From assembly GCA_021604405.1 (NCBI GenBank), contig BQJA01000014.1, forward strand, positions 1 to 52,974: 52,974 bases of DNA, given 5' to 3'. The translations under genes and the position numbers were made by a program. This DNA is from Nitrosomonas sp. (GTDB taxonomy: Bacteria > Pseudomonadota > Gammaproteobacteria > Burkholderiales > Nitrosomonadaceae). Below are positions 11,504-20,945 of the stretch, in pieces. Each line of letters starts with the position of its first letter. The stretch's first letter is position 1. The notes under the pieces were generated by a model that was not told where the DNA came from, did no database searches, and saw only the letters and a program-made list of their open reading frames with translations.

Positions 11504-12604
11504 ATGTTTAAATTCAGCAGACTTTGGCACTTTTTCACGCGCTATATCGATGGTTTTCTTTTGGGCGGCATTCTGATCTTAATGCTGATTGGATTGATTG
11601 TATTGTACAGCGCGACCGGCGCTAATATACACCGGGTTAGCAATCAAGCCGTTAACATGATTGTAGCATTGGCCATTATGTGGCTGGTTGCCAATATTCC
11701 ACTGCAGCATATTCAACGACTTGCCTTACCAATGTACCTGCTGGGGGTTGCTTTGCTGATCGGCGTCACATTATTTGGAGAAATTCATAACGGTGCAAGA
11801 CGCTGGCTTAACATTGGCATTACCCGTATCCAACCCTCCGAACTGATGAAACTTGCGGTGCCGCTTATCATGGCATGGTATTTTGATAAATATGAAATTA
11901 CCCTGCGAATCAGGGATTATGTTGGCGCAACACTGCTGCTATTGTTGCCAGTCATTTTAATCCTGCGACAACCTGATTTAGGTACCGCTTTATTAATCAC
12001 GAGCAGTGGTTTTTACGTATTATATTTGGCTGGACTATCCTGGCGGGTTATCGCCGGGTTGAGCTTTGTTTGCGTAAGCAGTATCCCATTGTTATGGACA
12101 TACTTACACGATTATCAACGCCAGCGCGTTATGACACTGCTGGACCCAACCCAAGACGCACTTGGTGCCGGCTACCACACCATCCAATCAACAATTGCAA
12201 TAGGCTCCGGCGGCATTGTCGGCAAAGGCTGGCAAAAAGGCACCCAAACGCAGCTTGATTTTTTGCCCGAACAAAGTACTGACTTTGTTTTTGCAGTCTT
12301 TTCCGAGGAATTTGGGCTCATCGGCAATATGTTGCTTTTATTTCTATATATTATCATCATCGCGCGATGCATCGTGATTACCGCAAATGCCTCTACGCAG
12401 TTTACGCGACTGATAGCAGGCTCGATCACACTGACCTTTTTTACCTATATTTTTGTCAACATGGGCATGGTTAGTGGAATTTTACCGGTTGTTGGTGTAC
12501 CGCTGCCGCTAATCAGCTATGGTGGAACTTCAATGGTGACAATGCTGCTTGGTTTTGGTATTTTAATGAGCATTCACAAACACCCCAAATTGGTGAAGAC
12601 ATGA
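11504..12604 (+). CDS. rodA: Rod-shape peptidoglycan glycosyltransferase RodA
   Basis: SEDS-family polymerase (366 residues) that builds glycan strands from lipid II with PBP2. About ten membrane segments are visible. The SEDS motifs are IQPSELMKLA near residue 107 and the C-terminal VVGVPLPLISYGGTSMV. The ATG is preceded by AAGAG. It ends within the start codon of rlpA (ATGA overlap at 12601-12604), so rlpA is probably translated by reinitiation. Confidence 0.96.
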   Translation: MFKFSRLWHFFTRYIDGFLLGGILILMLIGLIVLYSATGANIHRVSNQAVNMIVALAIMWLVANIPLQHIQRLALPMYLLGVALLIGVTLFGEIHNGARRWLNIGITRIQPSELMKLAVPLIMAWYFDKYEITLRIRDYVGATLLLLLPVILILRQPDLGTALLITSSGFYVLYLAGLSWRVIAGLSFVCVSSIPLLWTYLHDYQRQRVMTLLDPTQDALGAGYHTIQSTIAIGSGGIVGKGWQKGTQTQLDFLPEQSTDFVFAVFSEEFGLIGNMLLLFLYIIIIARCIVITANASTQFTRLIAGSITLTFFTYIFVNMGMVSGILPVVGVPLPLISYGGTSMVTMLLGFGILMSIHKHPKLVKT

Positions 12605-13527
12605 AGAAAAAGGAATTACAGATTCCGGCCCTGATGCCCATGACACGGATTGTGGCAGCGGTGGTTCTTATATCACTTTCAGGCTGTGGCAGCGCTTCTA
12701 AATATAACACATCCAGTTTATCCGGGGAGTATTTAACGACTAATGCAGCATTATCTAACAGCAATAACGGGGGCGGTTACTATCTGGATGATGGTCCTGA
12801 CGAGAATCCACCTGGCAATCTTGATTCCGTACCCGATGCCGTACCCAAAATCGAACCGCTGCGGAAGGCTAATATGCGGCCCTATGTCGCTCTTGGCAAA
12901 ACTTATCGGCCATTCACTGAACTCAGCGCATACAAAAAAAGTGGCATTGCTACATGGTATGGACGCCGCTATCATGGAAAGAAAACCGCTATTGGGGAAA
13001 CCTATGATATGTACGCAATGACTGCTGCACATCCCCTACTGCCATTACCGAGTTATGCACGTGTGACAAATGTAACAAATGGTAATTCCATCGTCGTGCG
13101 AATTAATGATCGCGGCCCATTTTTATCCGACCGAATAATTGATCTTTCCTATACGGCCGCTCACAAACTTGACATCATCGAGAATGGAAGCGCCGAGGTG
13201 GAAGTGGAAAGCATTATTCCTGACTCGTCCAACCCTACCGCAGAATCCATGCAAGAAACGGTAACGTTCCAATCCACAACAGCCTCATCAAATACTGAAA
13301 CAATTTACCTGCAATTAGGTGCTTTTGGCACTTCCGGCAATGCAAATAGTTTTCTTTCAGATATGCAGGCGGAACTTCCCTGGCTGGTTGAAACACTTGG
13401 TATTGCCGAAGGAGATGGTTTATTTAAAATCAAGGCTGGCCCTTTTTCCAACTTGCTATTGGCCAGACATACAGCGAACGAAATTGCGCAACGACTTGCC
13501 ATTGAACCCATAATACTCATAGACTAA
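12601..13527 (+). CDS. rlpA: RlpA-like septal-ring lipoprotein with SPOR domain
   Basis: Outer-membrane lipoprotein (308 residues). A signal peptide ends in the lipobox LSGC, with the lipidated Cys29. The double-psi beta-barrel domain starts near residue 115 (GIATWYGRRYHGKKTAIGE) and includes RVTNVTNGNSIVVRINDRGPF. The C-terminal SPOR domain (about 232-308, beginning IYLQLGAFGTSGNANSF) would bind denuded glycan at division sites. In some bacteria RlpA is a lytic transglycosylase acting on naked glycans. It closes the mre-mrd cluster and overlaps the rodA stop by four bases. A role at the septum is family knowledge. Confidence 0.93.
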   Translation: MKKKELQIPALMPMTRIVAAVVLISLSGCGSASKYNTSSLSGEYLTTNAALSNSNNGGGYYLDDGPDENPPGNLDSVPDAVPKIEPLRKANMRPYVALGKTYRPFTELSAYKKSGIATWYGRRYHGKKTAIGETYDMYAMTAAHPLLPLPSYARVTNVTNGNSIVVRINDRGPFLSDRIIDLSYTAAHKLDIIENGSAEVEVESIIPDSSNPTAESMQETVTFQSTTASSNTETIYLQLGAFGTSGNANSFLSDMQAELPWLVETLGIAEGDGLFKIKAGPFSNLLLARHTANEIAQRLAIEPIILID

Positions 13528-13591
13528 ACAATAAACTCCGCGGCTTAGACAGGTAATTTAGCTGGGCAACATATGGGATTATATTCCCCAC

Positions 13592-13621
13592 AAAAAAAAG
13601 CCCTACTGCAAGCAGTAGGGC
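13592..13621 (-). terminator. Strong intrinsic terminator pointing left
   Basis: GCCCTACTGC at 13600-13609 and GCAGTAGGGC at 13612-13621 form a perfect 10 bp stem around AA. Read on the minus strand, the stem is followed directly by eight T residues (the A8 run at 13592-13599), so it is a textbook terminator for leftward transcription. Read rightward it lacks a T-run, so it is a weak terminator for rlpA at best. No leftward protein gene lies within reach. Confidence 0.75.
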
Positions 13622-13740
13622 AAAGGGCCTCGTCATGAACTTACTTACTACTATTACTAAATGCCGCTAATAAACCGTTTCCATCGTGCAAATTTCAGAT
13701 AACTTGTGCATACACCTAAACGACACACTTCATTAATAAC
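13592..13740 (-). ncRNA. Candidate small RNA on the minus strand, between rlpA and traB-like gene
   Basis: A strong leftward terminator ends at 13592 and the flanking genes both run rightward, so the transcript it ends must begin in the 196 bp before the gene at 13818. A TATATT hexamer on the minus strand (plus-strand bases 13742-13747), with TTGATA-like sequence upstream at a short spacing, could start a transcript of about 140 bases. No open frame of note is present in it. The terminator is clear; the promoter and the existence of an RNA are inferred. Confidence 0.3.
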
Positions 13741-13817
13741 TAATATAATGCATTTGTGTATTATCAAAAATAAAAACAAGACCGTATTTCGGTTCCATTT
13801 CTTACCTTTTATAACAA

Positions 13818-15059
13818 ATGAATGAACTAACAAACGAAACGCATGACTCGATCATGCAGAATTGTGCTTCAACCGAACCACTCAAAACAATCGAAATTGA
13901 TGGTGTGCACATTACCATTCTTGGAACCGCTCATGTCTCAAAAGCCAGTGCAGAAATGGTTCAAGCCTTAATTGCCACCGGAAAATTCGATGCAGTTGCC
14001 GTTGAGCTTTGTCCGAGTCGGCACAATGCAATTGTTAATCCAGAACTAATTGCCAAGATGGATCTATTTCAGGTAATTAAGCGTGGACAGGCAAGTATGG
14101 TCGCGGCAAGCTTGGCACTGGGCGCTTTTCAGCAGCGTATGGCCGAACAATTGAAAATCGAACCAGGCGCTGAAATGCGCGTTGCAATTAAGGGTGCAAC
14201 AGAAGCAGGACTGCCCGTTTTGTTAATCGATAGGGAAATTGGCACAACCCTTAAACGCATTTACCGCAATGTGCCATGGTGGAAGCGTTTCGGCATATTC
14301 AGCGGGATATTAGCCAGCATTATCAGTCAGGAAAAAGTAAGCGCTGCCGAGATTGAAAAGCTAAAGGAAGGCGACGTACTCGAAAGCACCTTCTCGCAAT
14401 TTTCTGAAGATGAGAAAGATTTATTCAAACCGCTTATTAGTGAACGGGATGAATACATGTCCGCTCATTTAATAAAAGAAAGCAAAGAAAACAATTACCA
14501 GCACATCCTGGCCATTATTGGCGCCGGTCATCTGAAGGGTATAACACGGTTGCTTGAAACAAAAGCGATAGACAAACCTGATGAAACCATTGCACAGCTC
14601 GACACCATCCCGGACGCTTCAAATTGGCTCAAGTATTTTCCCTGGGCGATTGTCGCACTCATTCTGGCAGGATTTGTGGTCGGTTTTATGCGCAGCTCTG
14701 AGATTGGCATGGCAATGCTCGTAGATTGGGTATTGATTAATGGCGGCCTTTCCGCATTGGGCGCAGCAATTGCTTTTGCACACCCTCTGACTATCATGGC
14801 GGCATTCCTTGCCGCACCTTTGACATCGCTAAATCCAACAATCGGTGCCGGCATGGTCGTCGCCACTGTGGAAACATTTTTACGCAAACCCAAAGTCAGG
14901 GATTTTAACCGGCTTAGAAGTGACGCAACCCATTTAAAAGGCTGGTGGCACAATCAGGTTACAAGAATATTACTGATTTTCTTATTATCCACAATCGGCT
15001 CCGCCGTGGGCACCTATGTTGCCGGCTTCAGAATCTATGACAGATTAAGCGGCGGGTAA
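13818..15059 (+). CDS. TraB/PrgY-family membrane protein
   Basis: A 413-residue member of the TraB/PrgY family, named for the enterococcal pheromone-shutdown protein. The N-terminal domain (about residues 25-250) carries the family motifs ILGTAHVS at 34-41, AVELCPSRH near 75, and IGAGHLKGI near 240. Three or four membrane segments follow between about 270 and 410. The fold is related to the Tiki/EreA-like metal-dependent hydrolase group, and conserved glutamate and histidine residues are present, but no substrate is known in bacteria like this one. The stop is six bases from the ATG of an ABC exporter, so the two are probably co-transcribed. Confidence 0.85.
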   Translation: MNELTNETHDSIMQNCASTEPLKTIEIDGVHITILGTAHVSKASAEMVQALIATGKFDAVAVELCPSRHNAIVNPELIAKMDLFQVIKRGQASMVAASLALGAFQQRMAEQLKIEPGAEMRVAIKGATEAGLPVLLIDREIGTTLKRIYRNVPWWKRFGIFSGILASIISQEKVSAAEIEKLKEGDVLESTFSQFSEDEKDLFKPLISERDEYMSAHLIKESKENNYQHILAIIGAGHLKGITRLLETKAIDKPDETIAQLDTIPDASNWLKYFPWAIVALILAGFVVGFMRSSEIGMAMLVDWVLINGGLSALGAAIAFAHPLTIMAAFLAAPLTSLNPTIGAGMVVATVETFLRKPKVRDFNRLRSDATHLKGWWHNQVTRILLIFLLSTIGSAVGTYVAGFRIYDRLSGG

Positions 15060-15065
15060 TAAACC

Positions 15066-16931
15066 ATGTTCGGTTTTTTTGAACGTCTGATAAATCCTTT
15101 CCCTCCCGAACATCCAGTTGAACCGCCAAGCAGTCTCTATCAATTTTGCCGCCACTATACGCGCGGCATTGAACCCTGTCTGGTGCTAATGGCAGTATTG
15201 ACAACCTGCCTGGCTATCAGTGAGGCATTATTATATGCCATTCTTGGACAAATGGTTGACTGGCTCGTTGCGCATGACCCGCAAACTTTTCTGCAGAAAG
15301 AGTGGCGGACTTTACTTTTTATGACGCTGTTTATTCTCGTCTTTATACCAGTTCTCGTTATCTTTCATGCGCTGACGGTCAACCAGACATTGATGGGTAA
15401 TTTTCCGATGAAAATTCGCTGGTCTGCACATCGGTACCTTCTAAATCAGAGCTATGCTTTTTTTCAGCATGAATTCAGCGGCCGGATTGCCACAAAAGTC
15501 ATGCAAACGGCACTGGCAGTCCGCGAGACCGTGATGAAATTACTGGACGTTATGCTTTTCGTGATCGTCTATTTCATCACAACGTTACTACTCGTTGCCG
15601 ACGCTGATCTCCGTCTGTGCATCCCTTTGCTTGTATGGCTCAGCATATATATTGGCATACTTTATTTTTTTGTTCCAAAGCTAAGAGATATCTCAACCAT
15701 TCAAGCTGATGCCCGTTCAATGATAACTGGCCGTATTGTCGACAGCTACACCAATATTATTACTCTAAAGCTTTTCTCTCACACACAACGGGAATCTGAC
15801 TATGCGAAAGAGGCCATGCGCGATTTCATCGCCACGGTACATCCACAAATGCGCTTGGTGACATGGCTTAATATCAGCGTCTGGTCCATCAATATGCTAC
15901 TGGTATTTGTGACCGGTGCAGTTAGCATTTATTTATGGCTTCACGACACCATCAACCCCGGTGCCATAGCAATTGTTTTCGGGCTGGCGATACGCCTGAC
16001 GGGTATGTCACATTGGATAATGTGGGAAGTCAGCACGCTTTTTGAAAATATCGGTACCGTGAAAGACGGCATGCATACCCTGTCAAAACCACAGAACGTC
16101 ATGGATGTCCCGAATGCTAAAGAATTGACAGTCAGCCAAGGCACTATAAATTTCCACCACGTCGGTTTTTCTTATAATAAAACAAGTGAAAAAAATTGCC
16201 ACGCTATATTTTCTGACCTCAATCTGAAAATAGCAGCTGGCGAAAAAGTTGGAATTGTCGGTCGCTCCGGCGCCGGGAAATCAACTTTTGTCAGCCTCTT
16301 ATTACGATTTTTTGATGTTCAACAAGGCTATATTAGCATTGATGGACAAGATATTAGCCAGATTAGCCAGGACAGTTTACGCGCCAATATCGCGATGGTG
16401 ACCCAGGATACCTCATTATTGCATCGTTCAATACGCGACAATATATTATTTGGTAAACCGGATGCGACAGAAGTCCAGATGATTGAAGCCGCCAAGCAAG
16501 CACATGCGCATCACTTTATTCAGACACTTGTCGATATCAAAGGCAGAAAGGGCTACGATGCCCATGTCGGTGAACGGGGGGTAACACTCTCAGGCGGTCA
16601 ACGGCAACGCGTGGCGATTGCGCGCGTTCTTCTGAAAAATGCCCCGATACTGGTGTTGGACGAGGCAACAGCTGCATTGGATTCTGAAGTAGAAAACAAT
16701 ATCCAGCAGAATCTGCACCAACTCATGTCAGGCAAAACAGTCATTGCCATCGCCCACCGGTTATCAACCATCGCTGCCATGGATCGTCTTATTGTATTCG
16801 ACAACGGCAAAATCGTTGAACAAGGTAGCCACGCCAGATTAATCGCAAACAATCAGCTCTATGCACAGCTCTGGAATCATCAATCTGGTGGATTCCTGGG
16901 CTTACTGCACGCCGATGCGTATGTTTCTTAA
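15066..16931 (+). CDS. ABC exporter, fused permease and ATPase
   Basis: A type IV (MsbA-like) ABC half-transporter of 621 residues. The membrane domain has six segments between about residues 40 and 330. The ATPase domain carries Walker A GRSGAGKS at 399-406, a Q-loop at VTQDTSLL, signature LSGGQRQR, Walker [15 protein letters not shown] and the H-loop IAHRLST. It would work as a homodimer in the inner membrane, exporting a lipid, drug or peptide; the sequence does not show which. The lack of a protease domain argues against a bacteriocin exporter. It follows the TraB-like gene by six bases. Confidence 0.9.
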   Translation: MFGFFERLINPFPPEHPVEPPSSLYQFCRHYTRGIEPCLVLMAVLTTCLAISEALLYAILGQMVDWLVAHDPQTFLQKEWRTLLFMTLFILVFIPVLVIFHALTVNQTLMGNFPMKIRWSAHRYLLNQSYAFFQHEFSGRIATKVMQTALAVRETVMKLLDVMLFVIVYFITTLLLVADADLRLCIPLLVWLSIYIGILYFFVPKLRDISTIQADARSMITGRIVDSYTNIITLKLFSHTQRESDYAKEAMRDFIATVHPQMRLVTWLNISVWSINMLLVFVTGAVSIYLWLHDTINPGAIAIVFGLAIRLTGMSHWIMWEVSTLFENIGTVKDGMHTLSKPQNVMDVPNAKELTVSQGTINFHHVGFSYNKTSEKNCHAIFSDLNLKIAAGEKVGIVGRSGAGKSTFVSLLLRFFDVQQGYISIDGQDISQISQDSLRANIAMVTQDTSLLHRSIRDNILFGKPDATEVQMIEAAKQAHAHHFIQTLVDIKGRKGYDAHVGERGVTLSGGQRQRVAIARVLLKNAPILVLDEATAALDSEVENNIQQNLHQLMSGKTVIAIAHRLSTIAAMDRLIVFDNGKIVEQGSHARLIANNQLYAQLWNHQSGGFLGLLHADAYVS

Positions 16932-17023
16932 TTTTACGCATCGATCGTCGCCATTTCACAGCGGCTCCGATGAAGAAATGGGTATCGAGCATGTATAGCA
17001 TGAATATATCCTACCAACCAAGT

Positions 17024-17052
17024 TTGACATTTACACCTGCATGGCATAGAAT
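17024..17052 (+). promoter_or_regulatory. Near-consensus sigma70 promoter for rplM-rpsI
   Basis: TTGACA at 17024-17029 and TAGAAT at 17047-17052 are separated by exactly 17 bp. Transcription would start near 17059, giving a leader of roughly 35 bases before the GTG of rplM. This promoter lies inside the longer upstream open frame, which confirms that the longer frame is not the true gene start. Confidence 0.85.
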
Positions 17053-17092
17053 TCTCGGCTCTTTTAAATCACGCTACGCAGGACATGATTTT

Positions 17093-17527
17093 GTGAAAAC
17101 GTTTTCAGCAAAACCACATGAAGTAACCCATGACTGGGTTGTCATTGATGCAACCGATAAAGTACTGGGGAGACTTGCGTCATTGATAGCGCGCCGTCTA
17201 CGCGGAAAGCATAAGCCCATCTACACCCCACATGTTGATACAGGTGATTATGTCGTTGTCGTCAACGTGGATAAAATCCGCGTGACTGGCAATAAGGCCG
17301 AAGACAAAATGTATTACCGACATACCGGATATCCGGGTGGTTTATATGAAACAAACTTTAAGACAATGCACGCCCGTTTTCCTGATCGCCCACTTAAGAA
17401 AGCGGTTAAGGGAATGCTACCAAAAGGGCCACTTGGTTATGCCATGTTAAAGAAACTCAAGGTTTATGCTGGAGAGTCACATCCTCACAGCGCACAGCAA
17501 CCCCAACCACTCGAGGTTAAGGCTTAA
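17093..17527 (+). CDS. rplM: 50S ribosomal protein L13
   Basis: Ribosomal protein uL13 of the large subunit, 144 residues, close to the 142 of E. coli. The family begins MKTF-AKP, and this is matched by GTG 17093 (read as [10 protein letters not shown]), preceded by AGGA. The open frame continues upstream to 16970, but those 41 codons cover the promoter and are not conserved L13 sequence. Landmarks include [28 protein letters not shown], and [14 protein letters not shown]. It is followed after three bases by rpsI, the universal partner. Confidence 0.97.
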   Translation: MKTFSAKPHEVTHDWVVIDATDKVLGRLASLIARRLRGKHKPIYTPHVDTGDYVVVVNVDKIRVTGNKAEDKMYYRHTGYPGGLYETNFKTMHARFPDRPLKKAVKGMLPKGPLGYAMLKKLKVYAGESHPHSAQQPQPLEVKA

Positions 17528-17530
17528 CTT

Positions 17531-17923
17531 ATGAGCATAAATTACAATTACGGCACAGGGCGTCGGAAAAGCGCGGTTGCACGTGTATATATTAAACCCG
17601 GCAGTGGCTCAATCATTATAAACAACAAACCTATTGATGAGTTTTTTTCACGTGAAACTGGCCGCATGATTGCACGTCAGCCATTAGAATTAACTGAAAA
17701 TCTTACGACATTTGATATTTTGGTAAATATCAATGGTGGCGGTGAATCTGGGCAAGCGGGTGCAGTACGTCACGGCATTACTCGCGCACTTATTGATTAT
17801 GACGCTGAACTTAAACCAATTTTAAGTAAAGCTGGCTTAGTGACCCGTGATGCGCGTGAGGTAGAACGAAAGAAAGTCGGTCTCCGAAAAGCGCGCAGAC
17901 GCAAACAGTTTTCTAAACGATAG
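17531..17923 (+). CDS. rpsI: 30S ribosomal protein S9
   Basis: Ribosomal protein uS9 of the small subunit, 130 residues, full length. The C-terminal tail that reaches the P-site tRNA is intact ([14 protein letters not shown]), and the N terminus [14 protein letters not shown] is diagnostic. It is co-transcribed with rplM and is followed by an intrinsic terminator. Confidence 0.98.
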   Translation: MSINYNYGTGRRKSAVARVYIKPGSGSIIINNKPIDEFFSRETGRMIARQPLELTENLTTFDILVNINGGGESGQAGAVRHGITRALIDYDAELKPILSKAGLVTRDAREVERKKVGLRKARRRKQFSKR

Positions 17924-17941
17924 TCTTTTCCCGAACATATC

Positions 17942-17970
17942 AAAAAGGCCGCCATCTGGGCGGCTTTTTT
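17942..17970 (+). terminator. Intrinsic terminator after rpsI
   Basis: GCCGCC (17948-17953) pairs with GGCGGC (17959-17964) around ATCTG, followed by six T residues and preceded by five A residues. It is a standard rho-independent terminator for the rplM-rpsI operon. Confidence 0.93.
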
Positions 17971-18088
17971 GGTTGCGTTTTATTTTCTTCAAACAATAAT
18001 TCCAACGTCTAAATACAGGATAAAATTAGCCGTATTTTCTAGGTAAAAACAAAAAAATCCTGGGTAAGCTACAGAGAAAGGAGTCGCC

Positions 18089-19117
18089 ATGATTAATGTG
18101 GGTATTGTGGGTGGAACGGGTTACACAGGGGTAGAATTGCTGCGTATTCTGTCGCAGCACCCTGAAGTAAACATCCGGACCATTACATCGCGCAGCGAAA
18201 CCGGAATGGACGTCGCTGATCTGTTTACCAATTTACGAGGACAGATCAGCCTCAAATTCTGTGATCCAACTGAAGCCAAACTCGATCAATGCGATCTTGT
18301 TTTCTTTGCCACCCCTAATGGTATTGCCATGCGACAAGCTAAGGCACTCCTGGATGCAGGAACCAGAGTCATCGATCTGGCCGCCGATTTCCGCATCAAG
18401 GATGTATCGGTATGGGAAAAGTGGTATGGTATGCCTCATGCCAGTCCCGAACTGATTGCCGAAGCGGTTTACGGATTACCGGAAATCAACCGTGATCAAG
18501 TAGCGGACGCCCGGCTAATCGCCAACCCTGGCTGTTACCCAACGGCGGTACAATTGGGTTTCTTGCCACTGATTGAAACGGGCATTGTGGATAAAAATCA
18601 CCTTATTGCCGACGTTAAATCTGGCGTTTCCGGCGCTGGAAGAAAAGCCGATGTTCACATTCTGCATGCCGAAGCATCCGACAATTTCAAAGCCTATGGC
18701 GTACCTGGCCACCGGCATTTACCTGAAATCAAACAGGGCCTAGCGAATATTGCAGGAACAGCTATTGGTCTTACATTCGTCCCACATTTAACCCCGATGA
18801 TCCGGGGAATTCATGCTACGCTTTACGCAACGCTTTCAACAAATACTGATTTACAGGCATTATATGAGGAACGATATGCCAATGAACCCTTTGTTGATGT
18901 CTTGCCCGCTGGTAAGCATCCCGAGACACGCTCAGTGCGCGGATCCAACACCTGCCGCATTGCCGTCCATCGTCCCCAGAACAGTGATACCGTCGTTGTT
19001 TTATCAGTTACCGACAATTTAGTCAAAGGCGCTGCCGGCCAAGCTGTGCAAAATATGAATCTTATGTTTGGTTTTCAGGAAACACTTGGCATCCAACATA
19101 TTCCATTGCTCCCATAA
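18089..19117 (+). CDS. argC: N-acetyl-gamma-glutamyl-phosphate reductase
   Basis: Arginine biosynthesis enzyme that reduces N-acetylglutamyl phosphate to the semialdehyde with NADPH. At 342 residues it is the common long form. The N-terminal nucleotide-binding motif is [12 protein letters not shown] near residue 7, and the active-site cysteine is Cys149 in [17 protein letters not shown] and FVPHLTPM are further family motifs. The ATG has a good AAGGAG upstream. It is followed three bases later by a membrane protein gene. Confidence 0.97.
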   Translation: MINVGIVGGTGYTGVELLRILSQHPEVNIRTITSRSETGMDVADLFTNLRGQISLKFCDPTEAKLDQCDLVFFATPNGIAMRQAKALLDAGTRVIDLAADFRIKDVSVWEKWYGMPHASPELIAEAVYGLPEINRDQVADARLIANPGCYPTAVQLGFLPLIETGIVDKNHLIADVKSGVSGAGRKADVHILHAEASDNFKAYGVPGHRHLPEIKQGLANIAGTAIGLTFVPHLTPMIRGIHATLYATLSTNTDLQALYEERYANEPFVDVLPAGKHPETRSVRGSNTCRIAVHRPQNSDTVVVLSVTDNLVKGAAGQAVQNMNLMFGFQETLGIQHIPLLP

Positions 19118-19120
19118 CCC

Positions 19121-19852
19121 ATGCAGAATAAACTTGGAATTTTAGCCAAACGCGTTGTAGTCCGTCCTCATGTCCCCTGGTACTACCGATTACTGATTGC
19201 TGCCACTTGTATTTCATTGCTAGTCGCATTATCCTGGCTTATGTACAATGCGGGTAAGAAATCCGTAATACCCAGTAAAGAAATTATATTTGATGCGGAG
19301 TCATATCGCTCTTATGATTCAAGCACATGCTTGCAGAAAGAAAAAAGAGAGTTGTGCACGCAAACGGCGGGACTTGTCCGGCAGCTGCAAATAAACAGCA
19401 CCCTGCATGAGAATCTTGCGGAACAAGTCAAAACTCTTGGCGAAGAAAATGGTCAATTGAAGGAAGAATTAGTATTTTTCCAGCACTTGATGTCTGATAA
19501 TAACAGCACAAATCCTGGCGTATCAATTCATCGTTTTGAAGTGAAGCAAGGGGAAAACCCTGGGGAATATCGCTACACACTTATATTGGTCCAGGGTGGA
19601 CAACGCCCGAAAGGTTTTAAAGGGAACTTGAAATTCTTGGTTACTTTACGGCAAAATGAGAACAAAAAAACTGTGCCGCTTACCAACAGAAGCGCTACTG
19701 AATTTTTCGCCGTTAATTTCAAATTCTATCAGCGCGTTGAAGAAAGCTTTCAAGTCCCAGCGGATGCAATTGTAGAAAGCTTGCAAGTTCAGCTATTTGG
19801 CAAAGACAAAACCAAAGCGAATTTAACACAGACTGTTGAACCGTCATCGTAA
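19121..19852 (+). CDS. DUF6776-like membrane-anchored coiled-coil protein
   Basis: A 243-residue protein of unknown function with one membrane segment at about residues 22-44, a helical region rich in glutamate and leucine (about 75-120, probable coiled coil), and a beta-rich C-terminal domain (FEVKQGENPGEYRYTLILVQGG onwards). The topology suggests a small cytoplasmic N terminus and a periplasmic C-terminal domain. The pattern resembles the DUF6776 family, which I recall next to bactofilin genes in beta- and gammaproteobacteria; this assignment is from memory. It lies between argC (three bases upstream) and a bactofilin gene. Confidence 0.7.
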   Translation: MQNKLGILAKRVVVRPHVPWYYRLLIAATCISLLVALSWLMYNAGKKSVIPSKEIIFDAESYRSYDSSTCLQKEKRELCTQTAGLVRQLQINSTLHENLAEQVKTLGEENGQLKEELVFFQHLMSDNNSTNPGVSIHRFEVKQGENPGEYRYTLILVQGGQRPKGFKGNLKFLVTLRQNENKKTVPLTNRSATEFFAVNFKFYQRVEESFQVPADAIVESLQVQLFGKDKTKANLTQTVEPSS

Positions 19853-19864
19853 AGGATGCAGCGT

Positions 19865-20275
19865 ATGTTTGGTAAAAAAAAGAAAAGAAAGCTACACAGC
19901 CACATTGATTCACTGATCGGTCCAAACACGCAGGTTGAAGGCAATATAAGCTTCAGTGGTGGTCTGCGTGTCGATGGCCACATTTGCGGTGACATCATTG
20001 CTGAGAACGACACACAAAGTACGTTGGTTTTAAGTGAACAGGGAAATATTAAAGGAAAAGTCCAAGTTCCCAACGTCATTATTAACGGCACTGTTTCTGG
20101 TCCAATCTATGCGAATGAATACCTTGAATTACTCTCGAAAGCAAAAGTTTATGGTGATGTTTATTATGGATCTATGGAAATTCAATTAGGTGCATCCGTC
20201 GAAGGTAAAATGATTCGGATGGACAACCATCAATCCGAAAAACTCGTAACACTGATCCCTGCAACACCAAAGTGA
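19865..20275 (+). CDS. Bactofilin family cytoskeletal protein
   Basis: A 136-residue bactofilin (DUF583): a right-handed beta-helix that polymerises into nucleotide-free filaments at the membrane. A basic N terminus (MFGKKKKRK) precedes a core with GPNTQVEGNISFSGGLRVDG and GNIKGKVQVPNVIINGTVSG. I chose ATG 19865 because AAGG lies nine bases upstream; the ATG at 19856 abuts that sequence. It probably acts with the upstream membrane protein, since the genes are 12 bases apart. In other species bactofilins guide cell-wall enzymes or polar proteins. Confidence 0.92.
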   Translation: MFGKKKKRKLHSHIDSLIGPNTQVEGNISFSGGLRVDGHICGDIIAENDTQSTLVLSEQGNIKGKVQVPNVIINGTVSGPIYANEYLELLSKAKVYGDVYYGSMEIQLGASVEGKMIRMDNHQSEKLVTLIPATPK

Positions 20276-20316
20276 AATAAATAATTTCTTAAATAATATG
20301 TTAGTGAGAATTGAAA

Positions 20317-20685
20317 ATGAGTATTGCCAATTCAACCGAACCAAATAATGAAATCAACGCGCCTCTGCAATTTACCGAAAATGCGGCGATTAAGGTCAAG
20401 CAATTGATTGAAGAGGAGGGAAATAACAATCTTAATCTAAGAGTTTTCATCAGTGGCGGCGGATGCTCTGGTTTTCAATATGGCTTCACTTTTGATGAAT
20501 CCGTCAACGACGACGACACGGTAATAACGAAACAAGGCGTAAAATTATTAATTGATCCAATGAGTTTCCAGTACCTAATTGGCGCTGAGATTGACTACCA
20601 GGAAAACGTGGAAGGCGCGCGGTTCGTTATCAAAAACCCTGGCGCAAGCAGTACTTGTGGTTGCGGATCTTCGTTCTCGATATGA
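20317..20685 (+). CDS. erpA: Iron-sulfur insertion protein ErpA
   Basis: A-type Fe-S carrier of 122 residues that delivers clusters to essential apoproteins such as isoprenoid enzymes. The three cluster cysteines are in [11 protein letters not shown] and in the C-terminal [10 protein letters not shown] chose ATG 20317; the frame also has an upstream TTG at 20311, but GTGAG sits better before the ATG. Its position after bactofilin is typical of the group. Confidence 0.94.
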   Translation: MSIANSTEPNNEINAPLQFTENAAIKVKQLIEEEGNNNLNLRVFISGGGCSGFQYGFTFDESVNDDDTVITKQGVKLLIDPMSFQYLIGAEIDYQENVEGARFVIKNPGASSTCGCGSSFSI

Positions 20686-20902
20686 TCTTCCGAATTGGTA
20701 TGGTTTAAGAAATTAACCACAGCCCTTCCCCCACTTGCCTTCTTTAGGCTCTCAGGTTTAATTGCATTATTAAACCAGAATGATCAGCCAGGCTTAGACA
20801 CTATTTGCCACATTTCTGGGAAAAACTTTCTTTACCTGACCTCAAGCGCAGGAAAGATTCGGAGACTACACAAATCTATCCAGCCAATCGGTTTAAAACC
20901 CA
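20686..20902 (+). other. Non-coding leader upstream of yqaA with small dyads
   Basis: No open frame of merit is present. GGTTTAAT (20755-20762) and ATTAAACC (20769-20776) form an 8 bp hairpin without a T-run. A second dyad, CCTG and CAGG, lies near 20840-20855. Together with the terminator that follows, it could be a structured leader controlling yqaA, but no known riboswitch class is recognisable. Confidence 0.3.
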
Positions 20903-20929
20903 GAAGTAGGTTAAACTACTTCGTTTTTT
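20903..20929 (+). terminator. Intrinsic terminator 16 bases before the yqaA start
   Basis: GAAGTAG (20903-20909) pairs with CTACTTC (20916-20922) around GTTAAA, followed by GTTTTTT. It is oriented rightward. It may end the bactofilin-erpA transcript, yet its position directly before yqaA leaves no room for a separate promoter, so yqaA would need read-through or attenuation. Confidence 0.75.
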
Positions 20930-20945
20930 CCAGACAGCCTAACTC

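Noticed and set aside
16970..17092. 41-codon N-terminal extension of L13
   Set aside because: It contains the TTGACA/TAGAAT promoter, does not match the L13 family, and GTG 17093 has both the family start and a ribosome binding site.
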